From JACVRW01 sp963803245 (lineage in GTDB: Bacteria; Actinomycetota; Thermoleophilia; Solirubrobacterales; Thermoleophilaceae): a stretch of DNA of 64,000 nt. Both the position numbers and the translations under genes were made by a program. The stretch lies in NCBI GenBank assembly GCA_963803245.1, contig CAWDLI010000018.1, positions 62,001 to 126,000 on the forward strand. Direction: 5' to 3'. Positions 35,451-45,106 of this stretch are shown piece after piece. Under the pieces are notes generated by a model, which saw only the letters and a list, made by a program, of their open reading frames with translations, made no database searches and was not told the origin of the DNA. Every line of letters begins with the position of its first letter. Position 1 is the stretch's first letter.

Positions 35451-36131
35451 CTACTCCAGGAGCTCGGGCTCGTCCTCGGCGAGGAACACGAGCGTCGCCT
35501 TAACGCGCTTGCTTACGTCCTCCGCCTCGGACAGGTTCAGCTTGAGGAAGATCGAGTTGATGTGCTTCTCCACCGCGCGCTTCGTCAGAACCAGCGACTC
35601 GGCGATCGAGGTGTTGCTCTTCCCCGCCGCGATCTCCGCGAGCACCTCGCGCTCGCGGGGAGTGAGCTCCGTCAGGGGCGACCGCTCGGAGCGTGCCTTC
35701 GCGGCCACGAGTCCCTCGACGATCTTGGGATCGATGACCGATCCGCCGGCGGCCACCGACTTGATCGCCCACACGAGCTCGGCACGATCGTGCACGCGCT
35801 GCTTCAGCAGGTACGCGCGGCGGTCCGAGCCCGCGTCCAGCAACGCCAGCGCGTAGCTCGGCTGCGCATACTGGCTGAGCACTAGAACTCCCGTTTCCGG
35901 GTAGGAGTCCCTCAGGATGGCCGCGAGCCGAATTCCCTCGTCGGTCTCCGTCGGCGGCATGCGAATGTCGGTGACCACCACGTCCGGGCGCGTCGCCTCG
36001 ACCGCCTCGAGCAGGGAGTCGAGGTCGCCGCACGAGGCGACGACTTCGATGTCGTCCTCCGTAGCGAGAAGCTGCTGTATGCCTTCCCTGACGATGAGGC
36101 TGTCCTCGGCCAGAGCCACCCTGATGGCCAC
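35451..36131 (-). CDS. NarL/FixJ-type response regulator
   Basis: A 226-residue two-component regulator. The receiver starts VALAEDSLIVREGIQQLL. The phosphorylated Asp is near residue 55 (VVVTDIRMPP) and the switch Lys is in AYLLKQRV. The output is a LuxR HTH (LTPREREVLAEIAAGKSNTS, TKRAVEKHINSIF). GTG 36131 lies 6 bases after TATTGT, suggesting a leaderless mRNA. No cognate kinase is directly adjacent; the HK at 37478-40165 is the nearest on the same strand. It could be the reader of the operators described here, but nothing proves it. Confidence 0.93.
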   Translation of the reverse strand: MAIRVALAEDSLIVREGIQQLLATEDDIEVVASCGDLDSLLEAVEATRPDVVVTDIRMPPTETDEGIRLAAILRDSYPETGVLVLSQYAQPSYALALLDAGSDRRAYLLKQRVHDRAELVWAIKSVAAGGSVIDPKIVEGLVAAKARSERSPLTELTPREREVLAEIAAGKSNTSIAESLVLTKRAVEKHINSIFLKLNLSEAEDVSKRVKATLVFLAEDEPELLE

Positions 36132-36269
36132 ATCGAGACAATATCTCCTGGTTCGGGGGTCGCCACAAACAGGTGCCCACCCCCGCCTCTACACCGGCGG
36201 GCCCCATTGCCGCGGAACCCGTCCGCTGGGAACCTCCGCGAACGGCCCCGAAGCGATGGGTTGGGCGGG

Positions 36270-36701
36270 ATGACGGAGGCAGCGGCAACCAGGTCGGCGG
36301 GGAGCGGTGAAACCGCTCGCGAGGCCGCTGCGGTCGGCGTCCTGATCGTCGACGACAGCGCCTCGTTCCGGCGGGCGGCGCACGCGGTGATCGCGGCCAC
36401 TCCGGGGTTCGTGGCGCTCGGAGAGGCCGCCTCCGGCGAAGAGGCGCTCCTCCTGATGAACGATCTCGATCCCTCCCTCGTGCTGCTGGACGTGACCATG
36501 GGGGGCATCGACGGCATAGAGACCGCGCGGCGCATCACCGCCGCGTACTCCCGCCCCACCGTCGTCCTGCTCTCGGTCAACGATCCGGCTCGGCTGCCGT
36601 CGGAGGTCGAGACCTGCGGAGCGGTGGCGTTCGTGGACAAGCGCGACTTCCGCCCGGCGCTGCTCGCAGACCTCTGGGCGACCCACGGGCCGCCCGCCTA
36701 G
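36270..36701 (+). CDS. Stand-alone receiver-domain protein
   Basis: A 143-residue protein made only of a receiver domain after an Ala-rich 20-residue lead. It has the acidic pair (VGVLIVDDSASFRRA), the phosphorylated Asp at about 74 (LVLLDVTMGGIDG), a switch Ser (LLSVND) and Lys (AFVDKRDF). With no output domain it may be a phosphate sink or act by protein contact. ATG 36270 follows GGGCGGG. Next comes the MBL hydrolase gene, 19 bases on. Confidence 0.88.
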   Translation: MTEAAATRSAGSGETAREAAAVGVLIVDDSASFRRAAHAVIAATPGFVALGEAASGEEALLLMNDLDPSLVLLDVTMGGIDGIETARRITAAYSRPTVVLLSVNDPARLPSEVETCGAVAFVDKRDFRPALLADLWATHGPPA

Positions 36702-36720
36702 GTCGCAGCGGCCGAGGCCG

Positions 36721-37515
36721 GTGAGCGAGCCCTTCCCGGACAGGGTCACGTGGCTGGGGCACTCGACGGTGCTCCTCGAGCTATCGGGGATGCGGCTGCT
36801 CACGGACCCGCTGCTACGCAGCCGCATGGCCCACCTCGTCCGCATCGCTCAGCCGGTCGACCAGGCCGCGCTCGCTCCGCTCGACGCCGTGCTGATCTCG
36901 CACTTCCACCGGGATCACTTCGACATCCCGTCGCTCCGACGCCTGTCCCGTGACGCGCACCTCGTCGTGCCGGCGGGCGCCGGCGTCCTGGCCGCGAAAC
37001 AGGATTTCCGCGTCGTGACCGAGTTGACCCCCGGTGACGAGATCCGCATCGGGTCTTTGACGGTCACCGCCGTTGCCGCGCTGCACGGTGGACGCCGGGA
37101 GCCACTCGGGCCGCACGCCGAAGCGATCGGCTACGTCGTGTCCGGGCGCTCCTCCGTGTACTTCGCCGGCGACACCGACCTCTTCGACGGGATGGCGGAG
37201 CTCGCGTCGCTCCTCGACGTGGCCCTCCTGCCCGTCTGGGGCTGGGGACCCAGCCTCGGGCCGGGGCATCTCGATCCTCCGAGGGCCGCCCGTGCGGTGG
37301 CACTCCTGCGTCCCCGCATCGCCATACCCGTCCATTGGGGAACCCTGTTCCCGGTAGGCCTGTCCCGGCTGCGGCCGAAACCCCTGACGGAGCCACCGCT
37401 CGTGTTCGAGGAGCACGCGGCCCGGCTCGCGCCGGACGTGGATGTGCGAATCCTCGCCCCGGGCGAGACCACGATCATCAATCGGGCGCCGGTGCGCTCC
37501 GGTCCGGGCGTCTGA
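36721..37515 (+). CDS. MBL-fold metallohydrolase (UlaG-like), paralog
   Basis: A 264-residue enzyme closely similar in layout to the one at 30825-31571: VTWLGHSTVLLELSGMRLLT, SHFHRDHFD (HxHxDH), ALHGGRREPLG, YFAGDTDLFDGM and IPVHWGTLFP. The substrate is unknown; the fold suggests a lactonase or phosphodiesterase. GTG 36721. Its 3' end overlaps the 3' end of the convergent kinase gene by 38 bases. Confidence 0.9.
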   Translation: MSEPFPDRVTWLGHSTVLLELSGMRLLTDPLLRSRMAHLVRIAQPVDQAALAPLDAVLISHFHRDHFDIPSLRRLSRDAHLVVPAGAGVLAAKQDFRVVTELTPGDEIRIGSLTVTAVAALHGGRREPLGPHAEAIGYVVSGRSSVYFAGDTDLFDGMAELASLLDVALLPVWGWGPSLGPGHLDPPRAARAVALLRPRIAIPVHWGTLFPVGLSRLRPKPLTEPPLVFEEHAARLAPDVDVRILAPGETTIINRAPVRSGPGV

Positions 37516-40165
37516 GCCGAGGGCGGGGGAAACGCCCGTTCGTTCGGGCCTCGCTCGCGTCCCGTCCCGCGGCCAGCGGCTGCTGCACCGCGACCCAAAC
37601 CGTTCCGTGATCGGGGTGGTCGAAGACGACGACGTGGCTCTCGCACCAGATCGGCAGCCCGTCCTTGCGCCGGTTTCGCACCCTGAAGCTCCCCTCCCCT
37701 CCCGCAGCCAGCTCAGCGGCGATGCGGGATACCAGCTGGTCGGCCTCACCGGGCTCGTCCTCCCAGTTGATCTCGGCCACCGGGCGTCCGTCGAGCTCGC
37801 CGGGCGCGTACCCCAACATCTCGGTGAAACGAGCGTTCGCCCGGACGATCGTCGCGTCGGCGGCCCGCACGAGGCAGACCCCCTCCGTCGCCCGGTCGAG
37901 CACGAGCGACTGCAGCCGCACCTGCTCCTCGAGCCGGGTCTGCCGGGTCACGTCGCGCCAGGTCAGGACGAGCCGCCCCCCGCCCAGCGGCGCGGCGCTC
38001 ACGTCCACGGCCCGTCTGAGTTGTCGTAAGCTGCCCACGTCGTTCAGGTGGGTGGTCTCCACCCTCGAGTCCGCCCGCCCCTGGTCGAAGACCCGTCGCT
38101 GCCATTGGAACGCGGCCGAGTCCCGATAAGCGGGGAACAGCTGGCAGAGCGTCTGTCCCACCAACTGCTCCCGTGGGAGGCCGAAGTCGTTTCGTGCGGC
38201 CTCGTTCACGTGCTCGACCAGGAAGTCGACCACCACGCCGCGATCGTCCCGGACGGCCCGGTAGATGCCGAAGCTCGCCTCGAGCGCCTCGGTGGCCCGC
38301 TGCAGCAGCGTCTCCACCTGGGGTGGCAGCTCGGCCGGGCCGACCGGCACGCTCCCCGCGACGCAGGTGCCCTCGCCCGGCACGGATCCGATCGTCAGGC
38401 GGCCGCCGACCGCCCCTACTCGGTCGCGCATGTTCGTGAGTCCCGCTCCGCCCTGGCGGGGGCCTTCCGGAAGCCCCGCCCCGTCGTCCCTCACCTCGAA
38501 GCGAAGCTCCTCGTCCTCCCACAGGCTCACGGACGCCGACCGAGCGCCCTCGGCATGCTTGGCCGCGTTCTGGAGCGCCTCGAGGCAGGCGAAGTAGACG
38601 GCGCTCTCGGTCTCCGGCGGATACCGGCCGAGCCCGCGGGCATGCACGGTGACCCTCAGGTGGCCGCCGTGTGCCGCGTCGCGCAGCGCATCGACGAGAC
38701 CGCGCTCCACGAGGATCGGCGGCACCAGGCCACGCGCCAGTGAGCGCACCTCGTCCACCGCGTCGTCCACGTCGCGCCCCAACTCGCGCAGGCGCCTGCC
38801 GGCTCGCTCGGGATGCGCCTCCACGAGATCGCCCGCGAGCTCCAGCTGTATCCGGAGCGACACGAGCCTCTGCTGAGCACCGTCGTGCAGGTCGCGTTCG
38901 ATGCGCCGGCGTTCCACGTCCGCGGCCGACATGATCCGCTCGCGCGACTCGCGGAGCTCCCGCAGCGAGGAGCGAAGCTGCGTCTCGAGGCGCTGGTTCT
39001 CGATCGCCATGAGGGCGAACCCCCCGGCCACGTCGGTGATCACCGGCGCGTCGGTGAGCGCGGGGTCGTGCACGAGAATGGCCACACGGCCCCGGCTGCC
39101 CCGGACCTCTGTGACCGCGCGATCGGGGCCGAACGAGGGAAGGCTCACAGGCTCTCCCGCGGTGTCAATCCACCCGCCCGGATCCTCCGAGTTCCAATAG
39201 ACGACCTCGAGCGAGGGATCGCCCACGGCATCGGCGATCAGGTCGCGCACCTCGCCGCCCTCCACGCGGCTCCCGTAGCGGGCACCGAGCCTCACCAAAG
39301 CCCGCCCCGCGGCCATCCTGGCGCGCAGGAGTCCGATGACGAAGGCCACCGAGAAGGCCGGAATGCAGAGCAGAGAGGCGGTGCTGAGGATCTCGGTCAG
39401 CTGCGATTCCGGGCGGCGGGCCCGGGCAACGACGTACGCGGCCGCCAGGACGAACCGCAACGTCGCGACCGCCACGACCGGCAGCAGGCCGACGCGCGTC
39501 AGCCGGCTCCCCCGCGCGAGACGCAGCGCCAGCGCCAGCGCCACGGCGGCGAACACCAAGCCGCTGGCGAGCCGCTCGAGCGGAATGACGACGGCATCAA
39601 CGAATCCGGGCTCCGACCCGAGCGCCAGGAACGCGTTGGGCGGGCAATCGGTTCCGCAACTGCTGTACGGGGCGGGTACGGGGTACTGCTCGACGAGCAG
39701 CGCGCTCGGGAGGAAGAACACGCCGACCGTGATTGCGGCGGCGCGGACGAGAAGCCTGTCGGCCCGGCTCCTCAGCCGGCCGGACGGGTAGGCGAGGACG
39801 ACGTATACGAGCACGACCTCGGCCACCCAGGCCGAGACCCTGCCCGTGCTGTAGAGCACGCTGTCCGCGGATTCCGCCAGCAGCGTCGGCGCCCACAGGA
39901 AGCCGCTCAGCACCAGCAACCGGCCGAAGCGCCCGGCTGAGGCGGGGTGTGAGTACAGCGCATACAACCCCGCCCCGATCGGCGCGGCGATCACCAGCGC
40001 GTGAACGATCGCGGCGGGCCAGCGAGGCTCGGGCCCGGCCCCCGAGAGGGCTACGGCAACGGCGGCGGCAGACAGCAGCAGGCCGGACGCGGCGAGGCCG
40101 GCCATGGTTGCGACGGGGGGTCGCGTGTGGTGGGCAGTGCGCCCGATGCCTGTTGATGGTTCCAT
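37478..40165 (-). CDS. Sensor histidine kinase with C-terminal PAS domains
   Basis: An 895-residue membrane kinase. About eight helices fill residues 20-290 (including a possible extracellular loop with SSCGTDCPP). A GAF-like region follows (to about 400). The HisKA_3 dimer helix contains the phospho-His near 425 (RRRIERDLHDGAQQRLVSLR), followed by an HATPase_c domain (LEALQNAAKHAEGA, VRDDGAGLPEG). After the kinase core come two PAS domains (near 620-730 and 735-860), the reverse of the usual order. It should phosphorylate a NarL-type regulator, perhaps that at 35451 on the same strand. Confidence 0.9.
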   Translation of the reverse strand: MEPSTGIGRTAHHTRPPVATMAGLAASGLLLSAAAVAVALSGAGPEPRWPAAIVHALVIAAPIGAGLYALYSHPASAGRFGRLLVLSGFLWAPTLLAESADSVLYSTGRVSAWVAEVVLVYVVLAYPSGRLRSRADRLLVRAAAITVGVFFLPSALLVEQYPVPAPYSSCGTDCPPNAFLALGSEPGFVDAVVIPLERLASGLVFAAVALALALRLARGSRLTRVGLLPVVAVATLRFVLAAAYVVARARRPESQLTEILSTASLLCIPAFSVAFVIGLLRARMAAGRALVRLGARYGSRVEGGEVRDLIADAVGDPSLEVVYWNSEDPGGWIDTAGEPVSLPSFGPDRAVTEVRGSRGRVAILVHDPALTDAPVITDVAGGFALMAIENQRLETQLRSSLRELRESRERIMSAADVERRRIERDLHDGAQQRLVSLRIQLELAGDLVEAHPERAGRRLRELGRDVDDAVDEVRSLARGLVPPILVERGLVDALRDAAHGGHLRVTVHARGLGRYPPETESAVYFACLEALQNAAKHAEGARSASVSLWEDEELRFEVRDDGAGLPEGPRQGGAGLTNMRDRVGAVGGRLTIGSVPGEGTCVAGSVPVGPAELPPQVETLLQRATEALEASFGIYRAVRDDRGVVVDFLVEHVNEAARNDFGLPREQLVGQTLCQLFPAYRDSAAFQWQRRVFDQGRADSRVETTHLNDVGSLRQLRRAVDVSAAPLGGGRLVLTWRDVTRQTRLEEQVRLQSLVLDRATEGVCLVRAADATIVRANARFTEMLGYAPGELDGRPVAEINWEDEPGEADQLVSRIAAELAAGGEGSFRVRNRRKDGLPIWCESHVVVFDHPDHGTVWVAVQQPLAAGRDASEARTNGRFPRPRLRRPDRSAPAPD

Positions 40166-40322
40166 CGGGGGTGCACTACGGCCGGGCGTCCCGCCCCCGG
40201 CCGCTACTTATGTGCCGAGCCAGCATCTCGCGCCCCGTGACGTGGCGCATCGGTCAGATGGCCCGGTCACACTACGTCATTTGGCTCGGGTCCAGGTCGG
40301 CGGTAACGTGCGGAGTGGCGCC

Positions 40323-41936
40323 GTGAAGATCGAAACGCAGGCCTTGCCAGTGCCACATGACCTTCGTCGAGTGCTTCCGGCGCGAATCAGCTCGCCCTCG
40401 CTCCGGTATCTGGGAGGCGTTCTCCTCCTGGCCGCTGCCTACTACGGCGCGGCCAAGCTTGGTCAGACGCTCCGCTACACGGCGTCGGTGTCCGCGATCT
40501 GGCCGCCCGCCGGCCTCGGCATCGCCGCTCTGTATCTGTGGGGGCTCCGCTGGTGGCCCGGCCTGCTCCTCGCCGAGCTCGTCGTCAACGGAGAGCTTCT
40601 GCTGGGCGACTCGCCATTGCCGGTGGGCAGCCTGCTCGGTCAGCAGGCCGGAAACATGGGCGAGCTCATCGTCGGAGCGATCCTGTTGCGCCGGCTGATC
40701 GGGCCCGGCGCCGCGCTGGATCGAACGGAGCAGGTCGGCGGGATGCTGCTGGCGCTCGGCATCGCGACGGCGATCAGCGCCACGGTGGGCACCCTGTCGA
40801 TGCTGGCCGGGGGAGTGATCGAGGGCAGCGAGGCGCTCACCTTCTGGCGCACCTGGTGGCTCGGTGACACCTCGGGAGGATTGGTCGTCCTGCCGCTGAT
40901 GCTCACGTGGGCGGCGAACCCGCGGGCCGCCTGGCGGCGCACCTGCACGTGGGAGGGCGCGGTGGTGATCGGCGCGGTGGCCGCGCTCGGCGCGCTGGCC
41001 GTCTCGATCGACGAGCCGGTGACCTACATGGTGTTTCCGGCGTTGATCTGGGCGGCCTTCCGGTTCGGGCCGCCCGGCGCCTCGCTGTCGATCGCGATCG
41101 CCGCAGGCGTTGCCATAGGCGTTACGGCCAATGACGTCGGGCCGTTCTTCAAGCAGCCGATCGATCACAGGACGCTGAGCACGCAGCTCTACATCGCGGT
41201 GGCGGCGCTCACGACCCTGTTCCTGGGCGCCGTAGTCAGCGAGCGCGAGCGGTCGTCCCTCGCACTGGCCGAGGCGAAGCGCCACGAGGGGGAGCAGGCC
41301 GTCGAGGAGCGGCACCGGATCGCGCGCGACCTCCACGACTCGGTCTCCCAGTCGCTGTTCTCCACCGTCCTGCACACGCGCACCGCGCAGCGCGCGCTCG
41401 AGCAGGAGGGCGTGAGCGCCTCCGGACCCCTCTCCCAGGCCCTCGGCTCGATCGGCGACCTCACCCGCGGTGCCCAGGGCGAGATGCGCGCGCTCATCTT
41501 CGAGCTCGGCCCGAGCGCGGTCGAGGGCGGGCTCGTGGCCGCGCTCACCCAGCACGCCTCGAGGGTCGGAACTCGGGATGAGCTGATGATCGACGTTCGC
41601 GGTCCGGAAGGCCGGCTCCCTCTGTCACGCGCCGCCGAGACTCAGCTGTTCGGCATCGGCCGCGAGGCGATCGCCAACGTGCTCAAGCACGCGGATGCGA
41701 GCAAGGCGTGGATCCGCGTCGAGACCCAGCCGGCGAGCGTCGTGCTCGAGGTCCGCGATGACGGCCGGGGGTTCGATCCCACGGCCAGTTACCCTGGCCA
41801 CTTCGGCCTCGATTCCATGACGAGCCGTGCGGCTCAGATCGGCGGGGCCCTCACCATCAGGAGCGCACGGGGACACGGCACATTGGTGTCGGTGGAGGTC
41901 CCGGCCGACACCGGGCCGGGCTCGAATGGCCGCTGA
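40323..41936 (+). CDS. MASE1 sensor histidine kinase (NarX/LiaS type)
   Basis: A 537-residue kinase. Residues 25-300 form a MASE1 membrane sensor (AKLGQTLRYTASVSAIWPPA, the typical MASE1 start, and eight helices). The HisKA_3 helix has the phospho-His at about 338 (EERHRIARDLHDSVSQSLFS). The ATPase domain shows REAIANVLKHADASK and VRDDGRGFDP. GTG 40323 (VKIETQ) is taken; GTG 40308 is an in-frame alternative. It overlaps the next gene, a LuxR-type regulator, by 11 bases, forming a two-component operon. Confidence 0.92.
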   Translation: MKIETQALPVPHDLRRVLPARISSPSLRYLGGVLLLAAAYYGAAKLGQTLRYTASVSAIWPPAGLGIAALYLWGLRWWPGLLLAELVVNGELLLGDSPLPVGSLLGQQAGNMGELIVGAILLRRLIGPGAALDRTEQVGGMLLALGIATAISATVGTLSMLAGGVIEGSEALTFWRTWWLGDTSGGLVVLPLMLTWAANPRAAWRRTCTWEGAVVIGAVAALGALAVSIDEPVTYMVFPALIWAAFRFGPPGASLSIAIAAGVAIGVTANDVGPFFKQPIDHRTLSTQLYIAVAALTTLFLGAVVSERERSSLALAEAKRHEGEQAVEERHRIARDLHDSVSQSLFSTVLHTRTAQRALEQEGVSASGPLSQALGSIGDLTRGAQGEMRALIFELGPSAVEGGLVAALTQHASRVGTRDELMIDVRGPEGRLPLSRAAETQLFGIGREAIANVLKHADASKAWIRVETQPASVVLEVRDDGRGFDPTASYPGHFGLDSMTSRAAQIGGALTIRSARGHGTLVSVEVPADTGPGSNGR

Positions 41937-42597
41937 GCCGGACACGGCGATCCGGGTCCTCGTGGTCGACGATCACGAGGTCGTTCGCCGCGGGCTGCTG
42001 AGCTTCCTCGAGAGCGAGCCGGACATGGAGGTCGTCGGCGACGCCGACGGCGGACCGCGGGCGCTCGAGCTGCTCGCGGAAGCCGACTCGCAGGGGCGGC
42101 GACCGGATGTGGTGCTCATGGACCTTCAGATGGCCCCGGTCGACGGCATCGAGGTGACCCGTGAGATCCGCGCCCGCTACCACGACGTGGAGGTGGTGGC
42201 GCTGACGTCCTTCGGAGAGGAGGAGCGCATTCACGCCGCCCTCCAGGCGGGCGCCTCCGGCTACCTGCTGAAGGATTCGGATGCCGGCGACGTGGCTGAG
42301 GCCATCCGGGCTGCCCATCGCGGCGAGCTCCAGATCGACCCCGCCGTGGCGCGCGGGCTGATGTCCTCACTCGGCGCTGCTCCCGGCGGGGACCCCACCG
42401 AGGACCTAACCGCACGTGAGCTCGAAGTGCTCCGGCTCGTGGGCGTGGGCAAGGCCAACAAGGAGATCGCCGCGGCGCTTGACATCAGCGAGCGCACCGC
42501 CCGGACACACGTGTCGAACATCCTCGCCAAGCTCGGCCTCAGCTCCCGCACCCAAGCGGCGCTCTGGGCCGTTCGCGAGGGGCTTGTGAACGTTTGA
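41926..42597 (+). CDS. NarL/FixJ-type response regulator
   Basis: A 223-residue regulator paired with the MASE1 kinase just upstream (11-base overlap). The receiver starts IRVLVVDDHEVVRRGLLSFL, with phosphorylated Asp at about 66 (DVVLMDLQMAPVDG) and a switch Lys in GYLLKDSDAG. The output HTH reads LTARELEVLRLVGVGKANKE, then SERTARTHVSNILAKLG. ATG 41926. Likely phosphorylated by the adjacent kinase and acting as a dimer on DNA. Confidence 0.95.
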   Translation: MAAEPDTAIRVLVVDDHEVVRRGLLSFLESEPDMEVVGDADGGPRALELLAEADSQGRRPDVVLMDLQMAPVDGIEVTREIRARYHDVEVVALTSFGEEERIHAALQAGASGYLLKDSDAGDVAEAIRAAHRGELQIDPAVARGLMSSLGAAPGGDPTEDLTARELEVLRLVGVGKANKEIAAALDISERTARTHVSNILAKLGLSSRTQAALWAVREGLVNV

Positions 42598-42685
42598 TGG
42601 TCGAGCCCGCCCCGGATGGGGGTGGTGCTCGCCTACCGCAGAAGACGGTGGCTCGCGCCCTTGTCGCATACGGAGCGCGGCGAGG

Positions 42686-44992
42686 ATGCTCTGCGAAGTG
42701 GAATCCGCAGTCGCGCTGACGCCACGGGACTTCGAGGCCGCCACGGACGGCCCGGCCGTGTCCGTGCTGGAGGGCGGCGCGAATCACGTTGATGCGCGCC
42801 TGTCCCCTCCGCCCAGGGCGGAGGGACTCGTACCCCGTTTGCGGGTGGTGCGTCGCCTCCTCGAGTCCCAGGACCTCCCAGTTGCGCTGCTCGTCGCACC
42901 GGCGGGCTACGGGAAGACCACCGTGCTCGCCGAATGGAGCGAGTGGGACGCCCGCCCGTTCGCATGGGTGCGGCTCGATGGCGACGACCGTGACCCGTCG
43001 CGGCTGCTCGCCTCGATCAGCGGTGCACTGGAGGTGAGCGAGCCCGTCGGAAAGGGCGTCCGCACGAGCCTGTCGTCGCGGCGGCCCGACGCGGCTCAGC
43101 GGGCGCTGACCCGGCTGCTGAGGTACCTCTCGTACCGCGAACAGCCCGTCGTGCTCGTGCTCGACGACTTCCACGTCCTCCATGGGACGGAGGCGCTGCC
43201 GTTCGTGCAGGCGATCGCAGACGGCATGCCGCCCGGATCCCAGCTCGCCGTCGCGTCACGACATGAGCCCGAGCTCGCCGTGGGGAGCCTCCGCGCCCAC
43301 CGGAAGCTGCTCGAGCTTCGCACCGGGGATCTCGCGATGGCGCGCACCGAGGCAGCCGATCTACTCGAAGCGGCGGGGCTGCACCTCGACACCGCCGAGC
43401 TCACGACGCTCGTATGCCGCACCGAGGGGTGGGCCGCGGGTCTCTACCTCGCCGCCCTCTCCCTACGGGATGATCGCGACGTCCGCACGGCGGTGTCACG
43501 GTTCGGAGGCGCCGATCGCCTCGTCTCGGACTACGTGCGCGACGAGTTCCTGACGCCACTCGGCCCTGAGAAGACCGCGTTCCTGATGCGGACCTCCGTG
43601 CTGGACACGCTCTCGCCGGCGGTCTGCGACGCCATTCTCGAGTGCACCGGATCCGGTCGCACGCTTGCGGAGCTGGCCAGTGCGAACGCGCTGCTGATCA
43701 GCCTGGACCGAAACGGCGACGCGTACCGGTACCACCCGCTGCTCGCCCAGATGCTGCGCGCCGAGCTTCGGCGCCAGGAGCCACTCCGCGAGCGTCAACT
43801 CCACCGGCTCGCGAGCGCCTGGTTCGGCGAGCACCAAGAGCAGGGCCTGGCGATCCGGCACGCCGTCGCCGCGGGCGAGGTGGCGGCGGCAGGCGACCTG
43901 CTGTCGGCCGAGGCGCCGGTGCTCATCGCCCACGGACGCAACGACACGGTCCAGAGCTGGCTGAGCGAGTTCAGCGCCGAGCAGATCGCCGGCTGCGCCC
44001 CGCTCGCCCTGGTGGCTGCCAACAGCCGGCTGGCCGCCGGCGCGGGCGCTGAGGCGGAGCACTGGGCCGCGGCTGCGGCCGGTCGGATGGCCGACGCTCC
44101 GCGAAGGGCCCGCGGCTCGCTGCGAGCCGCTGCGCTGCTCCCGGCCGCCGCGGCCGCAAGGGAAGGCCTCGCCGGGATGCGCCGCGACACGGCCCGGGCA
44201 CGCGAGCTGGGGCCGGACGACGGGACGCTCATCTCGACGTGCAATCTGCTCGACGGCGTGGCGCTCCACCTGACCGGGGACCTGGACAGAGCCCGCGGTT
44301 TCCTCGCGGCCGGCGCGCGCGGCGGCGCGGGCTCCGCGCCGAACGTTCAGGCCCTGTGTCTCGCGCAGCTCGGGTTGCTGCTGGTGCAGGATGAGAACTG
44401 GGAGAGCGCCGCGAGCGTGACCACCCGCGCCAGATCGAAGCTCGAGCTCGGGGGGCTGGGGAGCTATCCGACGAGCGCGCTGGTGTTCGCCGTCTCGGGT
44501 CTTGTGCGTGCGCACAGGGGCATGCGGGACGAGGCGCGCGCGGATACACAGCGGTCCTCGGCTCTCGTGGCGCTCCTGGACGACTTCGCGCCTTGGTACC
44601 AAGCCGAGACCCTGCTTACCCTGGCCCGCGCGGCGCTCCGGCTTGGTCACCTGTCAGATGCGCGAACGCTCACCACCGAAGCCGAGCGATTCGTCCACGA
44701 AATCCCGGACTCGCCCGTCCTGCGTGACTGGATCGAGGAGTCGAGGGCACAGCTCGGCGCAGTCGCGCGGTCGGCCGAGAAGGCCTGGACCCTCACCTCG
44801 GCCGAGCTCAGGGTCCTGCGGCTGCTTCCCACGCACCTGTCGTTCCCGGCGATCGCGAAGAGCCTGTTCGTGTCGCCGAACACGGTGAAGACCCACGTGA
44901 GGGCCGTCTACCGCAAGCTCGACGCTTCCTCGCGAGCGGAGGCCGTGGCCCTCGCGCTGGACGCCGGCCTGCTCGAAGCACAGCGGGGCTGA
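42686..44992 (+). CDS. ATP-dependent LuxR-family regulator (MalT-like)
   Basis: A 768-residue regulator. Walker A is VAPAGYGKTTVL (about 70-81), Walker B VVLVLDDFHVLHG, then a winged-helix region (YRYHPLLAQMLR), a helical repeat region and a C-terminal HTH (LTSAELRVLRLLPTH, SPNTVKTHVRAVYRKLDA). It is the third such protein in the window and closest in layout to the one at 32457. It lies 88 bases after the two-component operon, in the same direction, but may have its own promoter. Confidence 0.92.
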   Translation: MLCEVESAVALTPRDFEAATDGPAVSVLEGGANHVDARLSPPPRAEGLVPRLRVVRRLLESQDLPVALLVAPAGYGKTTVLAEWSEWDARPFAWVRLDGDDRDPSRLLASISGALEVSEPVGKGVRTSLSSRRPDAAQRALTRLLRYLSYREQPVVLVLDDFHVLHGTEALPFVQAIADGMPPGSQLAVASRHEPELAVGSLRAHRKLLELRTGDLAMARTEAADLLEAAGLHLDTAELTTLVCRTEGWAAGLYLAALSLRDDRDVRTAVSRFGGADRLVSDYVRDEFLTPLGPEKTAFLMRTSVLDTLSPAVCDAILECTGSGRTLAELASANALLISLDRNGDAYRYHPLLAQMLRAELRRQEPLRERQLHRLASAWFGEHQEQGLAIRHAVAAGEVAAAGDLLSAEAPVLIAHGRNDTVQSWLSEFSAEQIAGCAPLALVAANSRLAAGAGAEAEHWAAAAAGRMADAPRRARGSLRAAALLPAAAAAREGLAGMRRDTARARELGPDDGTLISTCNLLDGVALHLTGDLDRARGFLAAGARGGAGSAPNVQALCLAQLGLLLVQDENWESAASVTTRARSKLELGGLGSYPTSALVFAVSGLVRAHRGMRDEARADTQRSSALVALLDDFAPWYQAETLLTLARAALRLGHLSDARTLTTEAERFVHEIPDSPVLRDWIEESRAQLGAVARSAEKAWTLTSAELRVLRLLPTHLSFPAIAKSLFVSPNTVKTHVRAVYRKLDASSRAEAVALALDAGLLEAQRG

Positions 44993-45106
44993 CATGGGCG
45001 GCGCACACACCCCGCAAGGACTCGTGCGCGCACCGTGGCGAAAACGGCATCGGTGCTTCAACCTGACGCCCGGCTTGGACAAACGCCCAGACAGAGGAGA
45101 TCGAAT

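Noticed and set aside
40166..40322. GC-rich inverted repeat between two divergent kinase genes as an operator or RNA element
   Set aside because: The repeat (GGCCGGGCG...CGGCC area) is imperfect and expected at this GC content; no clear structure or motif match.
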